From NCBI GenBank assembly GCA_043228905.1, contig JBHGNT010000009.1, positions 11,842,001-11,906,000 on the forward strand: DNA of 64,000 nucleotides, written 5' to 3'. This DNA is from Azolla caroliniana (Eukaryota > Polypodiophyta). This document shows, in pieces, positions 53,451 through 62,941 of this stretch. The notes beneath the pieces are model-generated. The model saw nothing but the letters and a program-made list of their open reading frames with translations. It did not search any database and had not been told where the DNA came from. The position numbers and the translations under genes were made by a program. The first letter of the stretch is position 1. Each line of letters begins with the position of its first letter.

Positions 53451-54545
53451 TTTGCCAAGTAGGCAAGGAACCCGGGTCTACGTACCTGAGCAATTGCGCC
53501 TGTCTTACCTTCGTTTCTTCCATGATCACCCGTGGTCCAGCCACTTCGGTTTTCACAAGGTGCTAGACAAAATTCGTTGCAAATTCTATTGGCCGAGGCT
53601 ACGCCACGAGATCGCCTCCTACATCAAAGCATGCAACTCATGTCAGGACATCAAATCACCTCAAGTGGCTCAAGGCCTCTTACATCCGATACAGGTTCAA
53701 GATCCATTTGAAATCGTTGGATGGGACATTCCGGGCCCCTTTCCCGAGTCACAAGAAGGGAACAAATTCATCCTCGTCATAACCAAGTACTTGATGCGTT
53801 GGGCTGAGATGGCCGCTATCCCAGATGCGAAGGCTACGACCATCACCACCAAACTGTTGGAGAAAATCATCTTCCCCCACGGTTGCCCACTCCAAATCTT
53901 GTTCGATAAAGGACCCCAATTCAATAGCGAGCTCCTACGTCTCGTTTCTACACAATTAGGAATCCAAAAATTATTCACGTCGCCCTACCATCCGCAGACG
54001 AATGGATTGACAGAGTGCCTCAACCGAACCTTAAAACAACAAATCTCGTCCTACATCGATCCGCCACACTTTACCAAGGACCGGATCTTGCCCTTCGTTA
54101 CACACGCCTACAACACAATTGTGCAAGCCTCCACCCATATTAGCCCCTTCTGGGCCTTTTACGACAAGGACCCGCGCTTACCCCTAGAAGTGGCAGTCCC
54201 GCAACCAACCATGCCACTCCATTCTAACAAAGTGTCCTGGTGGTCCCACCTGCAATAACTCCAACCCCTCCTTCGCAAAGCCATCACAAGCAACCTGCAC
54301 CAAGCACAACTATGCCAAAAACGCCAACACGACGCAGGCTGCGCCGACCATCAATACCACACCGGCAACAAAGTCCTCGTCTATTTCCCCATCCGTTGTC
54401 GCGGCCTGAGCGAGTCGCTCCTGAACCGATGGATCGGTCCCTTCAAAGTTCAAAAGCAGATATGCAACACTACATATCTGCTCCGTCGCGCCTCCAACAA
54501 CCACTCTCTACCTTCGTCCACCAGTCTCGCATGAAGCCCCTCCAT
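53451..54545 (+). pseudogene. Gypsy-G integrase
   Basis: Zinc domain HDHPWSSHFGFHKVLDKI with CNSCQ; core with FEIVGWDIPGPFPE, ILFDKGPQFNSELL and GLTECLNRTLKQQ, so all three catalytic acids can be placed; then C-terminal GNKVLVYFPIRCRG and LLNRWIGPFKVQKQ in the frame after a stop at 54256. No chromodomain was recognised. The purine tract ACAAGGGGGAAC precedes the 3' LTR. Confidence 0.85.
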
Positions 54546-54653
54546 TAGCTACTACCGCCCATGCCCACGCCCACGCCATCCCTTCGCCTAGAACTGTTGT
54601 CCACGCCCCGCTGAGCTCCAACTTCACAATAACTTTTTTTTACAAGGGGGAAC

Positions 54654-54835
54654 TGTTGTATTACCACGGATCCTAACCAAGGCCCCACCTAACCAGGGTC
54701 ACATTGACCACACCCAAATTAGGCCCCTACCAAGCCCCCATAATTAGAAGAGCTAATTGGAGCGGGAAAACACCTACCACACTAAGAGTAGCCTATAAGA
54801 TGTACTAAGAGTAGCCTATAAGAGGTAACTTAGAA
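54654..54835 (+). repeat. Gypsy-G 3' LTR
   Basis: TGTTGTATTACCACGG to GTAACTTAGAA, directly after the purine tract. Confidence 0.75.
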
Positions 54836-56640
54836 CGTAATGGAAAGGGGGCTATTTTGAGAGCATTTCACAATATATATAAGATAAGGCATTGTAATGA
54901 TAAAGATGAAGATGACGTGGGAAGGTTTATCCTCCCAACCCTATGGCATGCCTTTTATAGTAGTTGCCATGCAAAATAAGGGAAACTATGCATGTCCAAC
55001 CCGTTGCCAGCAGAACATTATGGCTGTATGTGAACACCCACCTTTAGGGATATCTTACAATACCGTCGTTGAGACGTTTGGTCATGAGTCATGACATACC
55101 ATCTTCCTTGAAGGATTTGTCATCTTCCTTGATGGCCAAGTCTAAATGCCTTTCCAAACTTACTCACATTCCTTAGTAGCCTCTACAATTGGGGGCTCGC
55201 GAGAATTGGAGGCTCTTTAAAATTGAGGGTTTGATAGAACTAGAGGCTTGTTGAAAATGAGGGCTTGTTAGATTTGGAGGTTCGTTGGAATTGAGAGCTC
55301 GATAGTTGTCGTTGCCATCACCATTTGACCTCTCTTTCTCTCTCTCTTACCACAATGGAACTTTAATGGCTAAAACGAGATTAGGGCTAATTGCACTAGA
55401 TTAACACAATCAAATCTAGATTAAAACCAAAACACAAGGTTTTTACAAGGAAAACCCCTTTCAAAAGGGGGCTCACAACTTATTTATAAATGATGGCAAT
55501 GATGGTTACAAAAATGGTGGTCAAGGGGACTAGAAGTGAAGTTATAACATATGGCTCTGATTATGCGTTCAGTGAGGATCTGATTATGCCTAGCCTATGA
55601 TCAACAACACAACCCCTTTGTTGATGTAGTGTACTCAAACCACTTTGAGCTACCTTCCTAGATTGGTACATTGTTGTGATGTGAGGGGCACAAATGAGCA
55701 AATGAGTTAGACTAAAGATATATAAAAGATTGATGGCACAAGACATAAGATAAGCTGAAGTTAAGGCATATCTCAATTAACAAGAACTTACTCTAGGAGT
55801 GAAAGATCAAGGTTTTGCGTTCTCTCTTTAGTGTGAGCCATCAAAAAGATGTCAACGAGATGAACAAGAGGGATGTGAGTGGATGGACATGGATATTGGC
55901 ATTTTGCTCACTCTAAGCGCATGGGGAAAAGGAACTCATGCACGAGGAGCTCCAAAGTCTTATAAAAGGGAGCGGAGAACTCATTGCATGTTCTAAAATT
56001 TTGGATCAAGGCAGACGCGCCTCATGAATCTTAAACAAGCCAAGATAGTGAATCAAGAAAGCTGTCAAGATCACTGATGACAAGAGGCAATGAATCCCTC
56101 TCACTAGTCTACTAATCTAGAGCTCGAGGATATCTCTATGAATCTCTACTTGCAAATCAAACATCTATGTAGCTTTTAAATTACTCCATGTAATGGAGTT
56201 CAGTCTTCATACGTTATACCTACTCATTTCATGAATTTAGTGTTAATGAGAAATTTAATATCTAAATTCAATTTTTTCCTATAAATCTTTTGCTCAAATT
56301 ATTCGGGATCAAATGAGGAACACACTAGACTTTTTGGCTTAAATTCCGAGCTCGGTACATGAAGTTTCATGATTTTAGAGCTAAATCAGTGAAAAATGAA
56401 TCTCCGAGTTATCACACCGAGAAAGTTGAGAGGCTCACCCCTCGAGGGTCCTAAGGGGATTTTTGGATCTCGATTCTAACCATTGAGAGAGAAGTTATGA
56501 GGACACATAAACAATACTTCAAATGACAAGGGTCAAACCTGCTACACTTGTCGATGACGGGGTCCCATCCACCCAAAGAGGCCCCTCCCCCCCCTGTAAA
56601 GATAATGTGCGGAAGCTAAGACATAATGACTAGTTTGGAT
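54836..56640. other. No gene recognised
   Basis: Moderately AT-rich DNA with short broken frames only. It contains the 17-bp minisatellite listed next, a CT tract at 55330-55350 and GGAAAACCCC...GGGGGCTC around 55460 that recalls an LTR, without a partner in the window. Confidence 0.4.
55187..55305. repeat. 17-bp minisatellite, seven units
   Basis: Seven head-to-tail units of exactly 17 bp, each a variant of AATTGAGGGCTTGTTAG. Confidence 0.85.
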
Positions 56641-56649
56641 AACAACATA

Positions 56650-56928
56650 ACTCAAAATGGAGGTTTAATGGAAAACTTGAATACATGGGAGACACAGAGA
56701 GCAGAATAGCATAAACCCTTTTCAAATTAATAACACTCTATACATACAATGTGCTCTATGAGCACTTTTATACAAGTCCTTAAAAGGATTGATAGAAGTA
56801 CTGACAAGTATTTCAATGCTCATATGAGCAACTGACACTGACTCTTAAAAATATGCCTACGTACTAGGCCTCTAACGGCCTACCTATTACAATCCGATCC
56901 AGATCCGGTTCAACTTGTCTACTCAACA
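56650..56928 (-). repeat. Copia-1-type LTR
   Basis: Minus strand TGTTGAGTAGACAAGTTGAACC at 56928, similar to the Copia-1 LTR (GAGCATTGAAATACTT, CCTTTTAAGGACTTGTATAA, TTGTATGTATAGAG). The far end is uncertain by about 40 bp. Confidence 0.7.
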
Positions 56929-57283
56929 CTCCCCGTCAAGCTCAACTTGAGGTCAGATTGTAGTGCTAGTGTTTGTGTTTGTCGGTCCTTTCCTCCGGCT
57001 TCGCCTAGCGTCCTCCCACTTGGCTCACGCTCCTCGACCTTCTCGGTCGGCTTGTTTGCTCCTTCGACCCTTATCAGCTCCCTTGCTATCACATTGTTGG
57101 TGCCCCTTGACCCATTGGCTCCTCTATCTCGGTGTCGGCTTCGGTTGCCTTTTTGTCTGCTTGGCCCATCGTAGATTCGGCTCCTCCAAGTCGAACATTT
57201 CGATTGAATCAGGTACATCTGATTCATTTCTGTTCTCGACAGAATCGGCTGTCTCCGAATCATCATCGATTCCCAGACCTTTT
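56929..57283 (-). other. Copia-1-type 3' region
   Basis: Minus strand open stretch of charged residues ending SDLKLSLTGSVE before the tract GAGCTTGACGGGGAG, as in Copia-1. It is cut at 57283 by the Gypsy-A2 LTR, which therefore was inserted into this Copia copy. Confidence 0.65.
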
Positions 57284-57360
57284 GTCATGATAACACTCAT
57301 CATACATCATGAGATGATAATGATGTATCGAAAGGATCATGACACTCACATTATGCCTTG

Positions 57361-57416
57361 AAAGGATTTGAACCCACAACCTTGTTGTACACATGTCAAA
57401 TCCTTAGCCATTGTAT
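57361..57416 (-). other. tRNA-like module in A2 LTR (antisense)
   Basis: Minus strand: A-box-like TGGCTAAGG (57410-57402) and B box GGTTCAAATCC (57374-57364). Shared with the A3 LTR. Confidence 0.6.
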
Positions 57417-57612
57417 TAATATTCTTGTATGTATAGTCTTTAGAATATGAAATCTAATATCATAGGAATATTCTATATTACTCTACATTCTAGAATGACT
57501 TAGGATATTCAAGAGTGTTCTATACACTAGAACCTTGTAGAATACTCTAGAGATCTTCTAGATATCTACATTCTAGGATAACCTAGAATATTCTAAAGTG
57601 TTCTCTATTACT

Positions 57613-57658
57613 TATAAATTGGGATCTACCACTCATTCCAAACCTAAATTGGTTCAAC
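57613..57658 (+). promoter_or_regulatory. A2 LTR TATA box and predicted transcript start
   Basis: TATAAATT at 57613 and, 33 nt further, AAATTGGTTCAAC at 57646, complementary to the site at 57795. Confidence 0.7.
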
Positions 57659-57742
57659 GCCATTTTGTAGTACTCTCTTGCCTACTCTTTGTAATCCATT
57701 TACTCTTCAATATAATAATTCATTTCAATTATCTCTCTATCT

Positions 57743-57789
<47 letters not shown>

Positions 57790-57794
57790 TGATA

Positions 57795-57810
57795 GTTTGA
57801 ACCAATTTTT
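57795..57810 (+). promoter_or_regulatory. Gypsy-A2 candidate self-priming site
   Basis: GTTTGAACCAATTTTT begins right after the LTR. TTGAACCAATTT (57797-57808) pairs perfectly over 12 bases with AAATTGGTTCAA at 57646-57657, the predicted 5' end of the element's own RNA. Confidence 0.7.
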
Positions 57811-57879
57811 CTTTCATTTCTTCGTCTTCCACAAACCCTAACAAGTTGTCTTCTTCCTCCTACTCTCCCCTTGTAAGCT

Positions 57880-59004
57880 ATGGAGTCCGTGAGCAAACAA
57901 GAATACATGTGTGTTCTTTCTGAGCTCGACATGCTCACGAATAAATTTGTGGCATTAGAGCATGAGAATCAAAGGCTACTTGGAGACCTACAACAAGTGA
58001 GCACCGGAAAAGCTTAACAGTATGAAGAGTTATCACAGTGGGTTCATCAACTTTAGGCAATTATATTGTCATTACAAGAGCAAGTGTTGGGGGCTCAGAA
58101 CACCCCTAGAGAGCCAAAGATCAGCCTCCCCGCCAAGTTTGATGGTACGAGGTTTTTATTTCGAGGCTTTTTGAATCAAGTTCGTCTGGTTATTCAGCTA
58201 CATCCCCATCGGTATCCAACTGACGCTGCTCATGTGGGATTAGTGGGAACTTTGCTATGTGGTACGGCGTTAGCATGGTTCACACCACTTCTCGAGAAGA
58301 AATCACCATTGTTGGAGGATTTCGAGGCATTTGTTAAAGAGTTTCAAGCTAGTTTCGGAGACACTGACAACACTAGGACAACGATAAACAAGATTCGAAG
58401 GTTCCGGTAAGGAGATCGTCCCGCATTGGCTTACTTAACTGATTTCTGTCTCTTGGCATGTGATATCCATTGGGATGAGGTGGCCTTAATGGATCAATTC
58501 CGTCAAGGTTTGCGAAATGATGTCAAAGATCTTCTTCTTACTTTCCTTGAAGATCCGAAGTCGCTTACAGAAGCCATTAGTCGAGCCATGCGATGTGATA
58601 ATCGCCTATTTGAGCGACATTCTTAGCGCCGACAAATGTTACGCCGCCAACCTGAACAGACTTACGCTTTCGTAGTCGCAACGCCTCCACAAGTATCTAG
58701 ACCCATTACAAGGGATGGCCCAACTCCGATGGAAATAGAGTCAACACAACGACGTGGGCCGTTATCAGATGCTGAGAAGCAACGACGTCGAGTGCATCAC
58801 CTTAGCCTGTACTATGGCGGTCCAGGACATATAGCTATAAATTGTCCACATAAACCTAGGTGTCAAGTATACCAAGTAAGTGCACATGAAAACCCTACAT
58901 CGAGTTCTATTGTTATTACTAATAACATAAGTAAGCCTCATAGTCCATGCCATGAGAATAGATTCGATGTCTTGAGCCAATTAGACGATGTGTTAAACAA
59001 GTAA
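57880..59004 (+). pseudogene. Gypsy-A2 gag
   Basis: Start MESVSKQEYMCVLSELDMLT, a coiled coil up to GDLQQV, then stops at 58015 and 58053. The capsid part (58066-58626) reads PAKFDGTRFLFRGFLNQVRL, DAAHVGLVGTLLCGTALAWF, YLTDFCLLACDIHWDEVALM with one stop in between (58408). The nucleocapsid knuckle is YYGGPGHIAINCPH: the two first cysteines are replaced by other residues. Confidence 0.85.
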
Positions 59005-59540
59005 GTCCAGCGAAAATAGGAGCCATTTGGCTGAACCATCCTAGCTATGTAGAGTTAGTTCCTAGTCGTGGTTCCATTTCATCAAATCAAGTGAGTAAAG
59101 TTTTTTCAACACAAGTCGAGCTTACCACATCTACATGTCATCGAGTCCTAGCCTCTGCCCTCCTAGATTCTGGAGCCAACTTTTGTTTCATGGATCGTGA
59201 ATTTGCCTTGTCACAAAACATCCTCTTGAATAAGCTTCCCAGCCCCGTAGCCGTAGGAGTCATTGATGGACGTCCCATAGCATCAGGAGATATAGTCGAG
59301 GAGTCCAAGCCAATTAGGATAGTCCTTGGTGATTTGGCAAGCATAATCTCTTTCAACATTATTCGTAGTCCGGAACACCCAATAGTTCTAGGTGTCCCTT
59401 GGTTTGGACTCCCTAACCCGAAGATTGATTGGATGAAAAGAACAATTGAGGAGACCTGGGAAAAAAGCACAAATCCCGCATCCCTCTCTCCTACATGTGA
59501 TAATAGGTCCCCAGAGTTATCGACCATCTCTTTATGACAG
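59005..59540 (+). pseudogene. Gypsy-A2 protease
   Basis: VLASALLDSGANFCFMDREF carries the active-site D-S-G, followed by HPIVLGVPWFGLPNPKIDW, the retropepsin end. The stretch 59091-59537 is free of stops. Confidence 0.85.
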
Positions 59541-60845
59541 TTGTGGGAGGAAGGGGGAAACGAGGCCATGTTCATCTTTGCAATAGTAGCAACTCTATCA
59601 TCAACTTCACATGAAGCGGACATTAAACTACCAAAGAAATACAAGGAGTTCTCAGAGGTCTTTGATAAGGTGAAGGCCATTACATTGCCGGAGCATCGGC
59701 CATACGACTGCCCTATTGACTTACAACTAGGGAAAGAACCTTCATGGGGCCCAATTTATAATCTCTCCCCTGTAGAGCTAGAGACTTTGCAAGAATATAT
59801 TGATGAGAATCTGGCTAACAGATTCATTCGGTATTCTAGATCCCCTGCTGCTACACATGTCTTCTTCGTTATGAAGAAGAATGGGACTCTTCGGTTGGTA
59901 ATGGATTATCGAGGGCTAAACAAAGTGACTATTTGGAATAGATATGCTCTACCGTTAATCCCGAATCTTTTGGAACGTCTCAGTGGTGCAAAATATTTCA
60001 CAAAGTTGGACCTTCGTGGAGCATATAATCTAGTTCGGATTCGCCTGGGGGATGAATGGAAGACAAATTTTCGCACTTGCTATGAACATTTTGAGTATAC
60101 TGTGATGCCATTCGGTCTCACAAATGAACCTGTTGTTTTCCAACATATGGCGAACGATATTTTTCGAGATTTTCTTGATATCTTCACTATAGTTTACCTA
60201 GATGATATTTTAATCTACTCGAAGACCCAAGAGGAGCATGACGAACATGTTCGTCAGGTACTACGTCGACTCCGAGAATATGGTCTCTATGCAAAATTAG
60301 AAAAGTGTAGTTTCGGCCAAAATCAAGTGGAATTTTTGGGGTATGTTGTATCATAAGATGGTATTGCTATAGACCCCATGAAGCTACAAGCAATTTTAGA
60401 GTGGCAAACTCCCCCTTTAGTGCGTGATGTGCAATGTTTTCTCAGGTTTGCAAATTTTTATTGAAAATTTATTAAAGATTATTCCAAGGTGGTGCTTCCG
60501 CTTACTCAACTCACACATAAAAATCAGCCATTTATATGGAGTTCAGATGCAGTTGAGACATTCGAAAGCTTAAAATGAGCATTTACAACGGCACCTATCT
60601 TAGCACATGTCGACCCAACAAAATGCTTCATCGTCGAAGCCGATGCATCCGATTTTGCACTAGGGAGTGTCCTCTCGCAGACTGGAGATGATGGACAACT
60701 ACGCCATGTCACCTTTCATTCACGAAAGTTTGAAGCTGTAGAGATCAACTACGAGATCCATGACAAAGAGCTTCTTGCAATTGTGGATTCGTTTCAACAA
60801 TGGCAACATTTTCTAGAAGGTTCTTCTTAGTAGATCATTGTCTAC
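59541..60845 (+). pseudogene. Gypsy-A2 reverse transcriptase and RNase H start
   Basis: A 271-codon frame: RPYDCPIDLQLGKEPSWGPI, VMDYRGLNKVTIWNRYALPL, DLRGAYNLVRIRLGDEWKTN, EYTVMPFGLTNEPVVFQHMA and the catalytic IVYLDDILIYSKTQEEHD (about 60205). One stop at 60354 and one at 60462. RNase H has VEADASDFALGSVLSQTGDD and HDKELLAIVDSFQQWQHFLE, and is cut at about 60845 by Copia-D2. Confidence 0.9.
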
Positions 60846-61118
60846 AATGTGACAAGAATACACGCTCCCGATGAACAACACTCGGCCACAACCGAGCCTA
60901 GAATCAAACACAGTAAACGGGTAATGAACGCACGACACAGTGAAGAGAATAGAACACAGGATGTTAACGTGGAAAACCCAAACTAGGGAAAAACCACGAC
61001 AGCCCACAAACTGCAAACTATCACTATATCAGAATATACAATAGTGAAGCACTGAGGCAACGACCTCGAGCTTGCTATCTTTGCCACAAGCGGCCGTTAC
61101 AACAGAGGCACCGACCTC

Positions 61119-61182
<64 letters not shown>

Positions 61183-61598
61183 CACAGTTACGCGCTCTAA
61201 TCTTGCACCAACAAGAATAACAACAAACTAATGTTTGCCCTAAGTCATATTTATACTGATATGACTTTTCGGCTATTTACAAATATAGCCCCGATGGACT
61301 CTCAAAAACATATTTACGAATATGTCCCTTCATCCGGTGAACACTCCTCACTGGGCCTGCATCATCCGGCGCTTGTCGGGCACACGTCATCCGGTTCTCA
61401 CCGGGTCTTCCGTTGTCGGGTACTCCACATCCGGTTCTCATCGGGTCTTCACCATCCGGTTCTTGCCGGGTACTTGTCATCCGGTTCTCACTGGGTCTTC
61501 CGTAGCTGGGTACTCATCATCCGGTTTCGGCCTCGGCTGAGTTTGCTCATCGACAGTATTCTTCTCACTTCCCATCCGGAGGAACTTGTTTCCTAACA
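60846..61598 (-). repeat. Copia-D2 3' LTR
   Basis: Minus strand TGTTAGGAAACAAG at 61598 after GTGAAGGGGGAGTT; it ends near CTTGTCACA at about 60846. It contains CATCCGG/TTCTC repeats at 61330-61530, a (TC)n tract and GGTTTTCCACGTTAACA. Confidence 0.75.
61115..61178. repeat. (TC)n microsatellite in Copia-D2 LTR
   Basis: About 32 TC units, the longest pure repeat in the window. Copia-D3 and D4 have shorter GA/CT tracts at the corresponding place. Confidence 0.95.
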
Positions 61599-62940
61599 AA
61601 CTCCCCCTTCATTCTGGCATGGGATGTCCTACTAGTCCGATCCACTCCGACATGCATTCAACTTGTCGGGTATCAGCACTTTGGTCAGCATATCTGACCC
61701 GTTCTCCGTCGTGTGGATCTTCGTCAGCGCGAACTCTGGATCTTCTACTCGCTCCCGGATCCAGTGGTACCTACGCTGGATGTGCTTCGTCCTGGAATGG
61801 TACGCTGCGTTCTTAGCAAGGTCGATGGCACTTTGATTGTCGCAATAGAGCCGGCATTCATCTTGTCGGATACCGAGCTCTCCATAATATTTCCTTGCCG
61901 GCTTCCATAGCCGCCATGTACTCCGCTCCGCCTCCGTGGTTGACAATGCAACCGTCTTCGGCAGCCTCGACTGCCACGAAATAGCTCCCCTTGCATACGT
62001 CATTACATACCCAGATGTAGACCGACTGGTATTCACATCAGCCGACATGTCCAAATCGGTGAAACCGTCAAGTTGAGGTTTACCGGAGCCGAATCGGAGA
62101 CACATATTCGAAGTGCCCTTCAGGTACCAGAGTATCCATTTGACCGCGTTCCAGTGCTCCTTGTTGGGATTGCTCATAAACCGGCTCACCCTCCGACTGC
62201 GTATCCTATATCCGGTCGGGTACACACCATTGCGTACATTAAGCTCCCGACGACAGAGGCATATGGAACCTTCATCATATCAGCCTTCTCTGCTTTCGTC
62301 TTCGGGCTTTGCTTACCGGATAATTTGCAGTTTGCCGGGAGTGTCGATCCGACCGATTTCGCTTCTAACATGTTGAACCACTAAAGCACCTTTGTCACGT
62401 ATTTCTCCAGTGACAACCACAATTGCTTCTTTGACCGGTCCCGGATGATGTGCATCCCCAGCATCTGTCTTGCCCAACCCAAGTCTTTTATTGCGAAAGT
62501 TCGGTTGAGAGCCTTATTCAGCATCCGTATTCTGGCTTGGTCCCGTCCGACGATCAACATGTCGTCCACGTACAGAAGGAGTATCAGGAAGACGCCTCCT
62601 TCGAACTTCTTCACAAACACCCAGTGATCGGCATGCGTCTTGTGGTACCCTTGATCTGTCATGAAGGAGTCAAACTTCTGGTACCATTATCGGGGAGCCC
62701 GCTTCAGTCTGTACAAGCTCTTCTTCAACTGGCAAACCAGGTGCTCCTTCCCTTTCTCCACGAATCCTTCCGGTTGCTGCATGTAGATCTCCTCTTCGAG
62801 GTCACCGTGAAGGAATGTCGTCTTCACGTCTAGCTGCTCTACCTCGAGGTCCATGCTTGCCGCTATACTCAGCACCGTCCGGATGGAGGTCATCTTTACT
62901 ACCGGGGCAAATATCTCGTCGAAGTCCACGCCCTTCTTCT
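61599..62940 (-). pseudogene. Copia-D2 reverse transcriptase and RNase H
   Basis: From 62929: MDFDEIFAPVVKMTSIRTVL, EQLDVKTTFLHGDLEEEIYM, SLYRLKRAPR, a stop, then FLILLLYVDDMLIVGRDQAR (catalytic motif, about 62570), FAIKDLGWARQMLGMHIIRD, a stop, LMYAMVCTRPDIGYAVGG. A frameshift near 62190 leads into RNase H (DMSADVNTSRSTSGYVMTYA, DNQSAIDLAKNAAYHSRTKH, NGSDMLTKVL). Four or five lesions over 440 codons. Confidence 0.9.
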
Positions 62941-62941
62941 G

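Larger units (their letters stand above)
51043..54835 (+). mobile_element. Gypsy-G, short-LTR element without gag
   Basis: Two 182-bp direct repeats flank protease, RT, RNase H and integrase. No gag is seen and there is no room for one (leader of about 140 bp). C-rich codon use differs from the neighbours. No target duplication was found. The repeats differ at about five of 182 positions. Confidence 0.85.
57284..57794 (+). repeat. Gypsy-A2 5' LTR
   Basis: Starts TGTCATGATAACACTC, ends CTGTCTTGATA, 511 bp. It holds an antisense tRNA-like module, TCTAGAATA repeats, a TATA box at 57613 and a (CT)n tract at 57748-57785. Confidence 0.9.
57284..60845 (+). mobile_element. Gypsy-A2, self-priming-type chromovirus, 3' end missing
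   Basis: 5' LTR, priming site, gag, protease, RT and part of RNase H on the plus strand. It is cut at about 60845 by Copia-D2; integrase and 3' LTR are not in the window. It is the copy that shows most of the A-family gag and protease. Confidence 0.9.

Noticed and set aside
57729-57938. Frame with RERERERE run
   Set aside because: It is the translation of the CT microsatellite in the A2 LTR.
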